64,000 nucleotides of DNA from Peptococcaceae bacterium. Lineage in GTDB: Bacteria > Bacillota > DSM-521 > Neomoorellales > Neomoorellaceae. The translations under genes were made by a program, and so were the position numbers. Below, in pieces: positions 43,144-52,362 of this stretch. The stretch's first letter is position 1. Each line of letters opens with the position of its first letter. The DNA is taken from NCBI GenBank assembly GCA_003509545.1, contig DOLC01000002.1, positions 1 to 64,000 of the forward strand, in the 5' to 3' direction. The notes beneath the pieces are model-generated. The model ran no database searches, was not told where the DNA came from, and saw nothing but the letters and a program-made list of their open reading frames with translations.

Positions 43144-44178
43144 TTACCACCTCCCCGGAGACAGCCACTGGTAGACTTTAATACCCACACCGGTCACCAG
43201 AATGTTGACCAGGGACAGGGGAAGGAGAAATTTCCAGTTGAGTTTTAACAAGTGATCGATACGTATCCGGGGAAAGGTCCACCGAACCCACATGAAAAGT
43301 AAAATCATGATATACAACTTAATGATGAACCACAGCCACGAGGGCAGCCAGGGACCCTGCCAACCTCCCAGGAACAGGGTTACGGCCAGGGCCGAAACGC
43401 TCACCAAGTTGGCGTACTCGGACAGGAAGAAGAGGGCATAACGCATGGCCGTATACTCCACATAGGGCCCGGCGATGATTTCCTGCTCCCCTTCTACCAA
43501 ATCAAAGGGCCCGCGGTTAACCTCCGCATTGGCCGCAATAAAGAAAATCAAAAAGGCCACCGGCTGCCAAAAGATAAACCATACGTCCTCCTGGGCCGCC
43601 ACGATATCGGTAGTCTTGAGGGAGCCGACGAGCATCACCACTCCCAGGATGGAAAAGACCAAAGGAATCTCGTAACTCACCATCTGGGCCACCGCCCGCA
43701 TGGCTCCCAGAAGGGCATACTTATTGTTGGCCGCCCATCCCCCCATGAGGATGGCAATGGTGGTCGTTGAGGATACGGCCAGGAAATACAACACCCCGAT
43801 GTTCAGGTCGGCGGCAATCAGGCCCCGGCCGAAGGGTATCACCGCATACAGCAGAACGGCAGGGATGAAGATGGCTATGGGGGCCACCAGGAATACCCAC
43901 TTGTCCACATGGCGGGGAACGATGTCTTCTTTCCCCAAGAGCTTCAGGGCATCGGCCACCGACTGCAGCAACCCCCGGGGCCCTACCCGGTTGGGACCGA
44001 GGCGCTGCTGCATATAGGCGCTGACCTTGCGCTCAAGGTAAATTAGGTAAATCACGTTTAGAAAGATGAAGGCAAGAACGCCGACAAGGTAAATAATCCC
44101 GGTCAGCAGGCTGTTCAACCAGGGCGGGAAGCCCCAGGTATTCAACCACGTTGCTACTACATTTCCTCCTCCAGCCAT
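43144..44178 (-). CDS. nuoH: NADH-quinone oxidoreductase subunit H
   Basis: 344 residues with eight membrane helices. [20 protein letters not shown] near residue 60 and [19 protein letters not shown] in the middle are the signature loops of NuoH/ND1. Together with NuoB and NuoD it forms the quinone-binding chamber. The ATG at 44178 follows GGGGAGTGGAGGT. It comes 36 bases after nuoD and runs into nuoI with a one-base gap. Confidence 0.96.
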   Translation of the reverse strand: MAGGGNVVATWLNTWGFPPWLNSLLTGIIYLVGVLAFIFLNVIYLIYLERKVSAYMQQRLGPNRVGPRGLLQSVADALKLLGKEDIVPRHVDKWVFLVAPIAIFIPAVLLYAVIPFGRGLIAADLNIGVLYFLAVSSTTTIAILMGGWAANNKYALLGAMRAVAQMVSYEIPLVFSILGVVMLVGSLKTTDIVAAQEDVWFIFWQPVAFLIFFIAANAEVNRGPFDLVEGEQEIIAGPYVEYTAMRYALFFLSEYANLVSVSALAVTLFLGGWQGPWLPSWLWFIIKLYIMILLFMWVRWTFPRIRIDHLLKLNWKFLLPLSLVNILVTGVGIKVYQWLSPGRW

Positions 44179-44214
44179 ACCTCCACTCCCCTATAGGATA
44201 AGGCTCATTTTCAC

Positions 44215-45327
44215 TTAGCGGTCGACTTCGCCCAACACGATATCGATAGAAGCCAAGGTAGCCACCGCATCCTGGACGGTGCCCCCGGCGGCCATGACGG
44301 GAAAGGCCCCCAGGTTTACGAAGGACGGGCTGTGGATGTGAAGCCGGTAGGGCTTGGGCGACCCGTCGCTCACCACATAGAAGCCCAAAATACCCTTAGC
44401 CCCCTCAATCTGGTGGTAGACTTCACCCTCCGGCGGCTTGATTACCCTCGGGACTTTGGCCAAAACAGGCCCCTCCGGCAAGTCCCGTAAAGCCTGGGCA
44501 ATGATCTTGGCACTCTGTTCTATCTCTAACAGGCGGATCACAAAACGATCGTAGGCATCGCCGTTGTCTAAGGTAGGAACCTCGAATTCAAAACGGTCAT
44601 AAATCCCGTAGGGCCGAACCTTCCGCAGGTCGAAAGGCAAACCGCAGGCCCTCAGATTGGGACCCGTAAGGCCGTACGCCAGGGCCGTTTCCAGATCGAT
44701 CTTGCCCACTCCCCGGCAGCGGGCCTGAAAAATCTCATTGCCCGTGGCCAGCCCGTTAATTTCCTCCAGGCCACGGGGAAGCTCCTGCAAAAACCTCTGT
44801 AAGGCCGGGACAAATTCCGGCGGGATGTCCGCGGCCACACCGCCGATGCGCATATAACTTAAAGTCAGGCGTGAGCCGCAGGCCATTTCGAAAAGGTCGA
44901 GGATCTTCTCCCGGTCGCGAAAGGGCGGAAACCACGCTGTCCACCCGCTCAAGTCCAAGGCCATAGACGCCACCATAACATAGTGGCTCGCTATCCGGGA
45001 AAGCTCCGCCATGATGACCCGCAGGTACTCGGCCCTCTCCGGCACCTGGATGTCCATGAGCTTTTCCACGGCCTGCACATACCCCAGGTTATTGAGCATA
45101 GCGGCCAGATAATCCAGGCGGTCCGTATAGGGGATGAACTGGGTGTAAGTGCGGTCTTCGGCGAGCTTTTCCAGACCGCGATGGAGATAACCCAGCACGT
45201 TTTGGACCCCCACCACGGTCTCCCCGTCCAGGGTGAGCACCGCCCGGTAAACCCCATGGGTACTGGGGTGCTGCGGACCCATGTTTAGGATTATCTCTTC
45301 CGTGGCAAGCTGAGCCGAAGCCTTCAC
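44215..45327 (-). CDS. nuoD: NADH-quinone oxidoreductase subunit D
   Basis: 370 residues of the 49-kDa subunit family, related to NiFe-hydrogenase large subunits but without nickel ligands. [20 protein letters not shown] near the N terminus and [20 protein letters not shown] near the C terminus are conserved. It shapes the quinone site with NuoB. Its GTG overlaps the nuoC stop as GTGA, so the two are translationally coupled. nuoC and nuoD are separate here, not fused. Confidence 0.97.
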   Translation of the reverse strand: MKASAQLATEEIILNMGPQHPSTHGVYRAVLTLDGETVVGVQNVLGYLHRGLEKLAEDRTYTQFIPYTDRLDYLAAMLNNLGYVQAVEKLMDIQVPERAEYLRVIMAELSRIASHYVMVASMALDLSGWTAWFPPFRDREKILDLFEMACGSRLTLSYMRIGGVAADIPPEFVPALQRFLQELPRGLEEINGLATGNEIFQARCRGVGKIDLETALAYGLTGPNLRACGLPFDLRKVRPYGIYDRFEFEVPTLDNGDAYDRFVIRLLEIEQSAKIIAQALRDLPEGPVLAKVPRVIKPPEGEVYHQIEGAKGILGFYVVSDGSPKPYRLHIHSPSFVNLGAFPVMAAGGTVQDAVATLASIDIVLGEVDR

Positions 45328-45773
45328 GGAGCGCTCCCCTCCTCTCCGGTCAGCCGGAAATCCTTGCGCAGGGGATGTCCCTCAAAGTCGTCCGGACACA
45401 AAATGCGCCGCAAATCCGGATGCCCCTCAAAGGTAATCCCCAGCAGGTCGTAGGCCTCCCGCTCCTGTACTTCTGCCGCCGGCCAGATCCCCACCAAGGA
45501 CGGGGCGCAGGGGTTGGCCCGCTGCAGTTCCACCTTTACCCGCACCATCTCTCCTTGGGGCACGGCCATCAAATGGTATACCAAAACCAGCCGCTCTTTG
45601 CCTGGCTCATCGACCCCTGTAAGGTCGGCCAGGAAGTTGAAGCCGTATTCCTTTTGCAGGTACATCATCACTTCTGTCAGCCGTTCCGCCGGCACCTTTA
45701 ACACCGGTATGTCGCGCCCCTGTTCTGCCTCCACGCCCGGAAAACGCCCCTTAAGTTCCGTCAAGTCCCTCAT
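45324..45773 (-). CDS. nuoC: NADH-quinone oxidoreductase subunit C
   Basis: 149 residues of the 30-kDa subunit family. The motif [20 protein letters not shown] and the following [15 protein letters not shown] are diagnostic. It scaffolds the peripheral arm next to NuoD. The ATG overlaps the nuoB stop as ATGA. Confidence 0.96.
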   Translation of the reverse strand: MRDLTELKGRFPGVEAEQGRDIPVLKVPAERLTEVMMYLQKEYGFNFLADLTGVDEPGKERLVLVYHLMAVPQGEMVRVKVELQRANPCAPSLVGIWPAAEVQEREAYDLLGITFEGHPDLRRILCPDDFEGHPLRKDFRLTGEEGSAP

Positions 45774-46276
45774 TTTTTCCCCACCAGCGCTACCCTGGGA
45801 TTTATTACCTTATCCCTCAGTTTGAGCAGGCCGTTGATCAGGGCTTCCGGACGGGGAGGACAACCGGGAATGTATACGTCTACCGGCACTAAGGTATCGA
45901 CTCCCGGAACGACATTATAAGAGTCTACAAAGGGACCCCCGCTGATGGAGCAGCTCCCCATGGCCACCACCCACTTGGGAGCCGGCATTTGATCGTAAAG
46001 GCGCCGCACCAAAGGCGCCATTTTCTTGGTCACCGTGCCGGCCACGATCATTAAATCCGCCTGCCGGGGAGAGGGACGAAACACCTCGTACCCGAAGCGG
46101 GCGATATCATACCGCGCACCGCCGGCGGCCATCATCTCGATGGCGCAACAGGCCAGCCCAAAGGTTAGCGGCCAAAAGGAGTGGGCCCGGCAGTAGTTCA
46201 GGAGCTTTTCCACCGAGGCCAGCAGCACGTTCGGCGGCAACTCCACCTCAGGGGGCTTCAGCCTTACTACTTCCAC
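45770..46276 (-). CDS. nuoB: NADH-quinone oxidoreductase subunit B
   Basis: 168 residues. The four cysteines of cluster N2 are visible: the adjacent pair in [11 protein letters not shown], one in [12 protein letters not shown] and one in [12 protein letters not shown]. It passes electrons to quinone. I place the start at a GTG at 46276, which overlaps the nuoA stop and has AAGGAGGGAG upstream. The longer frame that runs into nuoA is rejected. Confidence 0.95.
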   Translation of the reverse strand: MEVVRLKPPEVELPPNVLLASVEKLLNYCRAHSFWPLTFGLACCAIEMMAAGGARYDIARFGYEVFRPSPRQADLMIVAGTVTKKMAPLVRRLYDQMPAPKWVVAMGSCSISGGPFVDSYNVVPGVDTLVPVDVYIPGCPPRPEALINGLLKLRDKVINPRVALVGKK

Positions 46277-46626
46277 TCCAGGGCTCCCTCCTTCCAGGCA
46301 TACCACAGACCCAGGACCAGGATGCCGATAAAGACGATCATCTCGGCGAAGGCAAACCAACCCATTACTTGAAATTTAACAGCCCAGGGATACAGGAATA
46401 CCGTCTCCACATCAAACAGAAGGAAAATGAGGGCATACAAAAAGTAGCTGACTTTGAACCTAACCCATGTGGGCCCCTGGGTTTCCAGGCCGCATTCGTA
46501 GGTTTCTCCTTTAGCACCGGCGACCGGCCTTTTGGGCCTAACCAGCCAGTTAGCCGCAAGGGCCGCCACGGCCACTCCTATGGCTCCCAACAAAAATACA
46601 GCCACAACGACATATTGATATAGTAT
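46267..46626 (-). CDS. nuoA: NADH-quinone oxidoreductase subunit A
   Basis: About 119 residues with three membrane helices. [20 protein letters not shown] and [15 protein letters not shown] are the standard NuoA blocks. The frame has no ATG, GTG or TTG at the expected place. GGGGGAGG lies nine bases before an ATA codon at 46626 that would begin [11 protein letters not shown], just where the family normally starts. The only upstream alternative in frame is a TTG at 46698 without a ribosome-binding site. A non-canonical ATA start is therefore possible. It is the first gene of the nuo operon. Confidence 0.92.
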   Translation of the reverse strand: MLYQYVVVAVFLLGAIGVAVAALAANWLVRPKRPVAGAKGETYECGLETQGPTWVRFKVSYFLYALIFLLFDVETVFLYPWAVKFQVMGWFAFAEMIVFIGILVLGLWYAWKEGALEWK

Positions 46627-46726
46627 TTTTGAACACCTCCCCCAAAAAATCAGTAGGTCTTCACCCAGCCTGCTTTTCCGTTCGATTCTATTCGCCAAGG
46701 GTTAGGCGATTCCTGCCTCTTCTGCT

Positions 46727-46815
46727 CCGAAAATAGCTTCTCACCAGGCCGGCATTGTTCTTGTTTGCATGCCGGCGCGTTGTTTTCCTTCTTCTGCCGG
46801 TGCCGCACCGGCGGC
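46727..46815 (-). repeat. R2 89-nt structured repeat, copy a
   Basis: Matches 55474-55562 without gaps at about 80 percent by eye, same orientation. Two hairpins are shared: GCCGC with GCGGC around a four-base loop, and GCCGGCAT with ATGCCGGC around a purine-rich (minus-strand) loop. It lies between rnhB and nuoA, in the leader of the nuo operon. Confidence 0.88.
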
Positions 46816-46823
46816 ATGAACGT

Positions 46824-47423
46824 CTACTCCTTTAGCCTGAAGCTTCGGCGATGAAGGGGAGTCGGCCCGAGAATCGCCAGGGCCGACCGGTGGTCGCGAG
46901 TGGGGTAGCCCTTATGGCGGGCAAAACCGTAGCCGGGAAAGACTCTGTCGTAATCTTCCATAAGTTCATCCCTGGCCACCTTGGCCAAGACGGCCGCCGC
47001 GGCTATGGAGGCACTCCTGTTGTCCCCGCCGATAATAGGGGTCTGCGGAATCTTAATGCCCGGGAGATAGAAAGCGTCCACCAAGATATGCTCCGGTGCT
47101 ATAGCCAGCCCGACCACCGCCCGCTGCATGGCCAGGCGCGATGCCACGGCGATGTTCAGGCAGTCGATTTCCGCCACCGAAGCCCACCCAACGGCCCAAG
47201 CCAAGCTCTTCTCCATTATTTGCACCGCCAGCCTCTTGCGCCGGACGGGAGAGAGCTTCTTGGAATCGGCCAGCTCGGGCAAATAAAAACCGGTAGGTAA
47301 AATCACCGCGCCCGCCGCCACGGGTCCGGCCAGAGGTCCCCTTCCCACCTCGTCCACCCCGGCTATATAGCGGATCCCCCGTGCGGCCAACTCCTCCTCG
47401 AGGCGGTAAAGCTCCCGACCCAT
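46824..47423 (-). CDS. rnhB: ribonuclease HII
   Basis: 199 residues. The active-site set is clear: AGVDEVGRGPLAGPVAAGAV (with the paired Asp-Glu) near residue 19, ILVDAFYLPG in the centre, and the KVARDELMEDYDRVFPGYGF block with an RHKGYPTRDH tail. It removes RNA from RNA-DNA hybrids and misincorporated ribonucleotides. The ATG lies just 14 bases after the response-regulator gene. Confidence 0.96.
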   Translation of the reverse strand: MGRELYRLEEELAARGIRYIAGVDEVGRGPLAGPVAAGAVILPTGFYLPELADSKKLSPVRRKRLAVQIMEKSLAWAVGWASVAEIDCLNIAVASRLAMQRAVVGLAIAPEHILVDAFYLPGIKIPQTPIIGGDNRSASIAAAAVLAKVARDELMEDYDRVFPGYGFARHKGYPTRDHRSALAILGPTPLHRRSFRLKE

Positions 47424-47437
47424 ACCCCCGCCACCTA

Positions 47438-48103
47438 TTATAGATTAGCATCTGTTAAGCCGTGTTTCAAGGCGTAAACCGCCGCCTGTGTGCGATCTTG
47501 TACGCCTATCTTGCGAAAAATCCGCGTTAAATGGTTTTTTACGGTTTTTTCACTGATGAAGAGACGGTTGGCGATCTGCCGGTTGGAAGCCCCACGGCCT
47601 ACGTAAGCCAGGATTTCCCTTTCCCGGGGCGTAAGAGGTACCTTCCCCTCACCTTGCCCCGGGCCGCCGGCCTGGGACAAGAAACGCAGCACTTTTTGGG
47701 TAACACCCGGGTGAATTACCTGGATGCCCTCCGCCACCTGCAGCACAGCATTTAAAAGGCCTTCGGTGCTTACGTCCTTGAGGATATACCCGGACACACC
47801 CGCCTTCAGCAATTCCACAATGTATTCTTCGGGGTCGTGGATGGTGAGGGCTATCACATGGGTCTGCGGAACTTCGCGGCGGATTATTTTGGTAGCCTCG
47901 ATGCCGTTTAAAACAGGTAAGTTGATGTCCATCAGAACTACCCGGGGCCGTAAAACCCGGGCCAGCTCTACAGCCTTCCGGCCGTCCTCCGCCTCGCCCA
48001 CCACCTCCAGGCGCGGGTCCAGGGATAGAATTTTACGTATGCCCTCCCGCACCAGGGCATGATCGTCGGCAATGATTACCGTGATCCTTTGCTCCTGGTT
48101 CAG
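47438..48103 (-). CDS. NarL/FixJ family response regulator (orphan)
   Basis: 221 residues if started at a CTG (48103), which has AGGAGGGGATGG upstream. The receiver domain shows the acidic pair in IIADDHALVREG, the phospho-aspartate near D59 (VVLMDINLPVLNG) and the lysine in GYILKD. The LuxR-type helix-turn-helix reads LTPREREILAYVGRGASNRQ then IANRLFISEKTVKNHL. No ATG, GTG or TTG gives a better start; the longer frame runs into the upstream repeats. No sensor kinase is adjacent, so its input is unknown. Confidence 0.9.
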   Translation of the reverse strand: MNQEQRITVIIADDHALVREGIRKILSLDPRLEVVGEAEDGRKAVELARVLRPRVVLMDINLPVLNGIEATKIIRREVPQTHVIALTIHDPEEYIVELLKAGVSGYILKDVSTEGLLNAVLQVAEGIQVIHPGVTQKVLRFLSQAGGPGQGEGKVPLTPREREILAYVGRGASNRQIANRLFISEKTVKNHLTRIFRKIGVQDRTQAAVYALKHGLTDANL

Positions 48104-48141
48104 AGCCCATCCCCTCCTCCTAGCAAACCCCTCGACGGCTT

Positions 48142-48690
48142 GAGCTATCTCCACCTTTGGTAGGGGAGGCCCACTTGGACTTGAAAGCAAGCGAACAACC
48201 CTTCGCGGCCGGCCCAGGCTTTAGTCTTCGGCCAAAAGGGCAAGCCGCCCGAGGCCTGAGTTATCCCCACTTTTTGCACGGCAGGCCTGCTTGGGCTTGA
48301 AAGCGAGCGAACAAGCTTTCGCGGCTACCCAAACTTAGGCTTGGCGAAAGGCTTGAAGCTTGGCCCGAGGCCATGAGAAACCTGCGGCCGGCAACTGAGG
48401 CAGGATGCTTAAATTCTGCCGGGAAGCCTGCCTTAAGCCTTTAAGCCAAGCAAAAGTCCTGTCCGCGAGGGAGGCCTTTGCGAGCGAAAGCCAAGCAGGC
48501 CGGGATCAAAATTGGGGATGCGTCAGGTCCGAAGCCACGAGACCTTTAGCCGGCAATTGAGCCGTGTGTCGAATTTGCCGGAAAGTCCGCGCTTTCCGCT
48601 CTTAGGCCGAAGGCTAGTTTGGCCCGCGAGGGAAACCATACGCGAGTGAAAGCCAAGCAGACCTACAAGCAAAACCGGGGATACACCAGC
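48142..48690. repeat. R1 repeat mosaic (partial copy P, copy B, inverted C1 and C2)
   Basis: No gene is visible in this 550-base stretch. Copy B (48256-48403, plus) is the close partner of copy A at the left edge. A more divergent forward partial P lies at about 48142-48250. Two units at about 48414-48517 and 48573-48685 resemble B in reverse complement, containing GCGAGCGAAAGCCAAGCAG and TTGGGGATG or CGGGGATAC at their ends. The tail GCCGGCAAYTGAG recurs after B and after C1. The spacing between unit starts is about 158-159 bases. Confidence 0.8.
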
Positions 48691-48698
48691 CTCGACAG

Positions 48699-49532
48699 CT
48701 AACCCGTCTCCGGACTGCCTCCCTCGCCGGGCCGCTCCAAAGTGGCCTTACCCAGGGCGCCCCGCCGGAACTCCCGGAGGAGGAAGGAGGCCGCCCTTTC
48801 CACGTCCACCCCTCCCCCGGGCAGGATAAGCCCCCGCCTGCGCCCAACCGCCTCCAGGACCACCTCCGGGGGCTCATTCCCCTTGAGGCCGTAAGCTTTA
48901 TCCACCACGAAGAGATTATGTTCGCGTAACGCCCCGAGCAACTCCTCCACCGCCTCTTCCGGACGCATCGTCTCCTCCGGAAGGCAACCCAGGGCCGTCA
49001 AAAGGGCGCCGGTCCGGCCCTTCCGGTGGGCCGGGGCGAAAACCCCGGGGGTATCCAGCAATTCCCATCCGTCTCCCGGGCGCACCCATTGGGGGCCCCG
49101 GGTTATACCGGGACGGTCACCGGTGCGGGTTGCCGCCCGCCCGACCAGGCGGTTGATGAGAGAGGATTTGCCCACGTTGGGTATTCCCACTACCACCGCC
49201 CTCAGAGGTCCCTGCCTACCCTGTCGCCGCAGCCTTTCCCTTTTCCGGGCGCTCATCTGATCCAACACGGCTCGCAATCCCCCTAAGCCCCGGCCTTGCC
49301 GGGCATCGACGGCTACGGCCGTAATTCCCAGCTCTTTATAGTACTCCAGCCATTCCCGGGTCGCCGGGGGTAAGGCCAGATCCGCCTTGTTCAATACCCG
49401 GACAAGGCCCTTACCGCCCGAAAACTCCTCGATGCCCGGACATCTGCTGGAGGCGGGGAGCCGAGCTTCGACCACTTCCACCACCACATCAACCAACTTT
49501 AAATAGGGCCGGATGTTCAGGAGGGGGTTCAC
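48699..49532 (-). CDS. ylqF: ribosome biogenesis GTPase YlqF (RbgA)
   Basis: 277 residues. This is a circularly permuted GTPase: the G4 motif NKAD precedes the G1 motif GIPNVGKSSLINRL and the G3 DTPG. It assists late assembly of the 50S subunit. The C-terminal domain is that of RbgA. It follows lepB by 12 bases in the rplS-lepB-ylqF unit, as in many Firmicutes. Confidence 0.95.
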   Translation of the reverse strand: MNPLLNIRPYLKLVDVVVEVVEARLPASSRCPGIEEFSGGKGLVRVLNKADLALPPATREWLEYYKELGITAVAVDARQGRGLGGLRAVLDQMSARKRERLRRQGRQGPLRAVVVGIPNVGKSSLINRLVGRAATRTGDRPGITRGPQWVRPGDGWELLDTPGVFAPAHRKGRTGALLTALGCLPEETMRPEEAVEELLGALREHNLFVVDKAYGLKGNEPPEVVLEAVGRRRGLILPGGGVDVERAASFLLREFRRGALGKATLERPGEGGSPETG

Positions 49533-49544
49533 GGCCTCACCCGC

Positions 49545-50081
49545 TCACCTGATCAGCCCCAGCCGGTGCAAGGGCCAATAAATAAAGGCGGCTTTACCTA
49601 TTACAAACCTGCGCTCCAGCGGTCCCCAGACCCGGCTGTCGGAGCTGATATTCCGATTATCACCCATGACGAAGTAACTGCCGGGCGGCACTTTAATGGG
49701 CCCGAAATCGCTGTGGACCACCCCGGGAGGTAGATAGCTTTCGTCCAGGGGCTGGCCGTTGACGTAAATTCTGTTGTCGTGGGCCTCTATCGTATCACCG
49801 CCTACGGCGACGACCCGCTTGACATAGTCGCGGTCGGGTTCTAAGGGGTAACGAAAAACCACCACGTCTCCCCGTTGGGGTTCGCTAAAACGGTATACGA
49901 GGCGGTTGACCAGTATCCGGTCCCCGGGGTAAAGGGTAGGCTCCATGGAGCCGGAAGGAATCCAGAAGGGAGTAATCAAAAAGACCCTGATGATCATAGC
50001 CAGAACCGCCGCTATTACCAGCGCCTGCAACAGCTCGCCGAAAAAGGTCCCCTTCTTTTCTTCTTTTTCGATAACATCCAT
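49545..50081 (-). CDS. lepB: signal peptidase I
   Basis: 178 residues. It has one N-terminal membrane helix (about 16-35), the catalytic serine S45 in IPSGSMEPTL and the general-base lysine K88 in RDYVKRVV. GDNRNISSDSRVWGPL is the late conserved block. It cleaves signal peptides of secreted proteins at the outer face of the membrane. The ATG at 50081 follows GGGAGG; the longer frame is rejected. It sits 67 bases downstream of rplS. Confidence 0.96.
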   Translation of the reverse strand: MDVIEKEEKKGTFFGELLQALVIAAVLAMIIRVFLITPFWIPSGSMEPTLYPGDRILVNRLVYRFSEPQRGDVVVFRYPLEPDRDYVKRVVAVGGDTIEAHDNRIYVNGQPLDESYLPPGVVHSDFGPIKVPPGSYFVMGDNRNISSDSRVWGPLERRFVIGKAAFIYWPLHRLGLIR

Positions 50082-50148
50082 AGACCGGTTTAGCCTCCCT
50101 AAAGCCAAACAAGGGGCTGTTTTCCGCCAACCCCTTGTTCTTTCAGCT

Positions 50149-50493
50149 CTACTGCCTTTCACCCCGGATACGGGCCGCCTTACCTACGCGCTCCCGCAGG
50201 TAGTACAGCTTGGCACGCCTGACATCGCCCCTGCGTATCACCTCGATGCGCTCGATGCGGGGAGAGTGTAAAAGGAAAATCCTTTCCACGGCCACGCCGT
50301 AGGAAACGCGCCGGACGGTAAAGGTTTCCTGGGAACCCTTGCCCCTCCGGCTGATAACCACCCCTTCAAAGACCTGGATCCGTTCGCGGTTGCCCTCAAT
50401 AACCTTGAGGTGGACCCGGACGGTATCTCCAGGTTTAAAGGAGGGGAGGTCCTGCCGCATCTGCTCCTTTTCCAGGGTCTCTATTATGTTCAC
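50149..50493 (-). CDS. rplS: 50S ribosomal protein L19
   Basis: 114 residues. [20 protein letters not shown] and the [20 protein letters not shown] block are typical of L19. It lies at the 30S-50S interface. The GTG at 50493 follows AAAGGGGGG. It follows trmD by 37 bases. Confidence 0.97.
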   Translation of the reverse strand: MNIIETLEKEQMRQDLPSFKPGDTVRVHLKVIEGNRERIQVFEGVVISRRGKGSQETFTVRRVSYGVAVERIFLLHSPRIERIEVIRRGDVRRAKLYYLRERVGKAARIRGERQ

Positions 50494-50530
50494 GGGTTTA
50501 CCCCCCTTTCCTGCTGCCAACCGAGTCGTA

Positions 50531-51277
50531 TTATAACATTTTCCCCTTTTCCTTCACACATTCGTCCAGTAGGCGCCGGTCTTCTTCGGTTAGGGGGGCC
50601 TTTTCCAATAGGTCAGGCCTTTTAAGCAGGGTACGCTCAAGGGCCTTCTTCCGGCGCCAGATCCTTATCCTCTCATGGTCCCCCGATAAGAGGACCTCCG
50701 GTACCTCTAGACCGCGAAAAGAGCGGGGCCTGGTATACTGGGGGTATTCCAAAATGCCCCATGTGAAGGAGTCTTCCCAAGGGCCTTCCTCGGCACCCAC
50801 CGCCCCGGGCAATAGCCTGGTCACGGCATCGATTATCACCATGGCCGGGAGCTCTCCTCCCGTCAGAATATAGTCGCCGATGGAAATCTCCCGGGTAGCC
50901 AGATGGGTGCGTATCCTCTCGTCCATACCTTCGTAATGACCGCAGAGGAGAATCAGCCAGTCTTCCCGCGACAGCTCCACTGCCAAGGCTTGGTCGAACA
51001 CCTCACCCTGGGGGGAAAGGAGGATAACGGGAGGACGCCGGGCGGCCCCTTCCAACAGGGATTCTACGGCCCGGAAAACCGGCTCGGGCTTTAAGATCAT
51101 ACCCGGTCCGCCGCCATAGGGATAATCATCCACCCGGCGGTGTTTATCCTGAGAGAAATCCCGGATATCCACCAGATTCACCGTGAGCAGGCCCTTTTCC
51201 CGGGCCCTCTTTATAATGCTCGCATCCAAGGGTCCCCGGAACATTTCGGGAAAAAGGGTCAAAACATCTATGCGCAC
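50531..51277 (-). CDS. trmD: tRNA (guanine-N1)-methyltransferase
   Basis: 248 residues of the SPOUT class with the trefoil knot block [20 protein letters not shown] and the N-terminal [10 protein letters not shown]. It methylates G37 of tRNAs that read codons beginning with C, preventing frameshifts. It starts with GTG. It follows rimM by 13 bases. Confidence 0.97.
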   Translation of the reverse strand: MRIDVLTLFPEMFRGPLDASIIKRAREKGLLTVNLVDIRDFSQDKHRRVDDYPYGGGPGMILKPEPVFRAVESLLEGAARRPPVILLSPQGEVFDQALAVELSREDWLILLCGHYEGMDERIRTHLATREISIGDYILTGGELPAMVIIDAVTRLLPGAVGAEEGPWEDSFTWGILEYPQYTRPRSFRGLEVPEVLLSGDHERIRIWRRKKALERTLLKRPDLLEKAPLTEEDRRLLDECVKEKGKML

Positions 51278-51290
51278 CCCTGCAGCCCCC

Positions 51291-51797
51291 CTAGTCCAAC
51301 AGTCCGGGGAGGGGCTTCACCTTTATTATCCCCTGCTCTAGGTCTATCTCTCGTACTATCTCCCTGACCGCCGGGATAAGAACTTCCTTGGCCCGGGGGG
51401 TGACTATGATAAACACATCATTGGCCCCCGTCTGCTGCACATCCCGCAGTTCTCCCAGAAATTCGCCATCCTCTGTATATACCCGGCACCCTACCAGCTG
51501 GAAGATGTAGTACCGCCCCGGTGGTAAGGGCTCCACTTCCCATGGTTCCACTTCCAGGATGGTCCCCCGCAGTTTTTCGGCCGAAGTGAGATCCGGGATT
51601 TCGTTAAACCGGATGATTACGCTCTTCCCGTGCTGCCTGGAACGGGCCACGGTCAGACTACCACCGCCCCCGGCCAGGAAGAGCCTGGTTCCCGGCCGAA
51701 ACCGCTCCGGAAAATCCGTCCAGGGCCAGACCTTCACTTCCCCCCGGTAACCATGGGTGGACACCACTTTGCCCACCGCTACGCGTTTTCTCTCCAT
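51291..51797 (-). CDS. rimM: 16S rRNA processing protein RimM
   Basis: 168 residues. The N-terminal domain begins [18 protein letters not shown] and the PRC-barrel part contains [19 protein letters not shown]. It helps mature the head of the 30S subunit. I start at the ATG at 51797. The gene follows khpA by four bases. Confidence 0.95.
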   Translation of the reverse strand: MERKRVAVGKVVSTHGYRGEVKVWPWTDFPERFRPGTRLFLAGGGGSLTVARSRQHGKSVIIRFNEIPDLTSAEKLRGTILEVEPWEVEPLPPGRYYIFQLVGCRVYTEDGEFLGELRDVQQTGANDVFIIVTPRAKEVLIPAVREIVREIDLEQGIIKVKPLPGLLD

Positions 51798-51801
51798 GGG
51801 C

Positions 51802-52029
51802 CTATATGATCTCAACCACCACCCGCTTGCCCTCCCGGGCGGCCGCCGCCTTCACTACGGTGCGAATGGCCCGGGCGATACGGCCCTGCTTGCCGATCAC
51901 CTTACCCATATCGGCCGGCGCTACCCTCAGCTCCAGGATGACGGACTTCTCGCCCTCGATCTGGGTGACTCTCACTTCGTCGGGGTGATCCACTAAAGCC
52001 CTCGCCAGGGTTTCTACCAGCTCCTTCAC
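51802..52029 (-). CDS. khpA: KH-domain RNA-binding protein KhpA
   Basis: 75 residues consisting of one KH domain with the [21 protein letters not shown]-binding loop. In Firmicutes it partners with KhpB and affects cell division and RNA stability. The start is GTG. It lies between rpsP and rimM, its standard place. Confidence 0.94.
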   Translation of the reverse strand: MKELVETLARALVDHPDEVRVTQIEGEKSVILELRVAPADMGKVIGKQGRIARAIRTVVKAAAAREGKRVVVEII

Positions 52030-52051
52030 CGCTGTCCTACCCCCTTACCTC

Positions 52052-52324
52052 CTACTTGGCTTCTTTTGCCGCCATGAATTTGTCCCAAACCCCTGCCTTT
52101 TTCAAGAGCGCCCTGGCCGTCTCGGAAGGTTGAGCCCCCACCTTCAACCACCGCAAGGCCTTTTCCTCGTCGATGGAGATTTCTTCAGGCTGCCGCACGG
52201 GATTATAATAACCCAGCTCTTCGATAACCCGACCGTCCCGCGGCGAACGGGAATCGGCTACTACCAGGCGGTAAAAAGGGGCCTTCTTGGCGCCCATTCT
52301 CTTGAGTCTAATCCGCGTCGCCAA
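52052..52324 (-). CDS. rpsP: 30S ribosomal protein S16
   Basis: 90 residues with [20 protein letters not shown] near the N terminus and the family block GYYNPVRQP. The start is a TTG at 52324 preceded by AAAGGAGGTG; the longer frame from 52360 is not protein-like. It lies between ffh and khpA. Confidence 0.96.
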   Translation of the reverse strand: MATRIRLKRMGAKKAPFYRLVVADSRSPRDGRVIEELGYYNPVRQPEEISIDEEKALRWLKVGAQPSETARALLKKAGVWDKFMAAKEAK

Positions 52325-52362
52325 TCCTCTTTTCACCTCCTTTCTAAGGTCCGTAGGCACAC

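Noticed and set aside
48256..48403. TTATCCCCA in R1 resembles a DnaA box
   Set aside because: It is one mismatch from TTATCCACA, and no cluster of boxes, AT-rich unwinding region or dnaA/dnaN genes is present.
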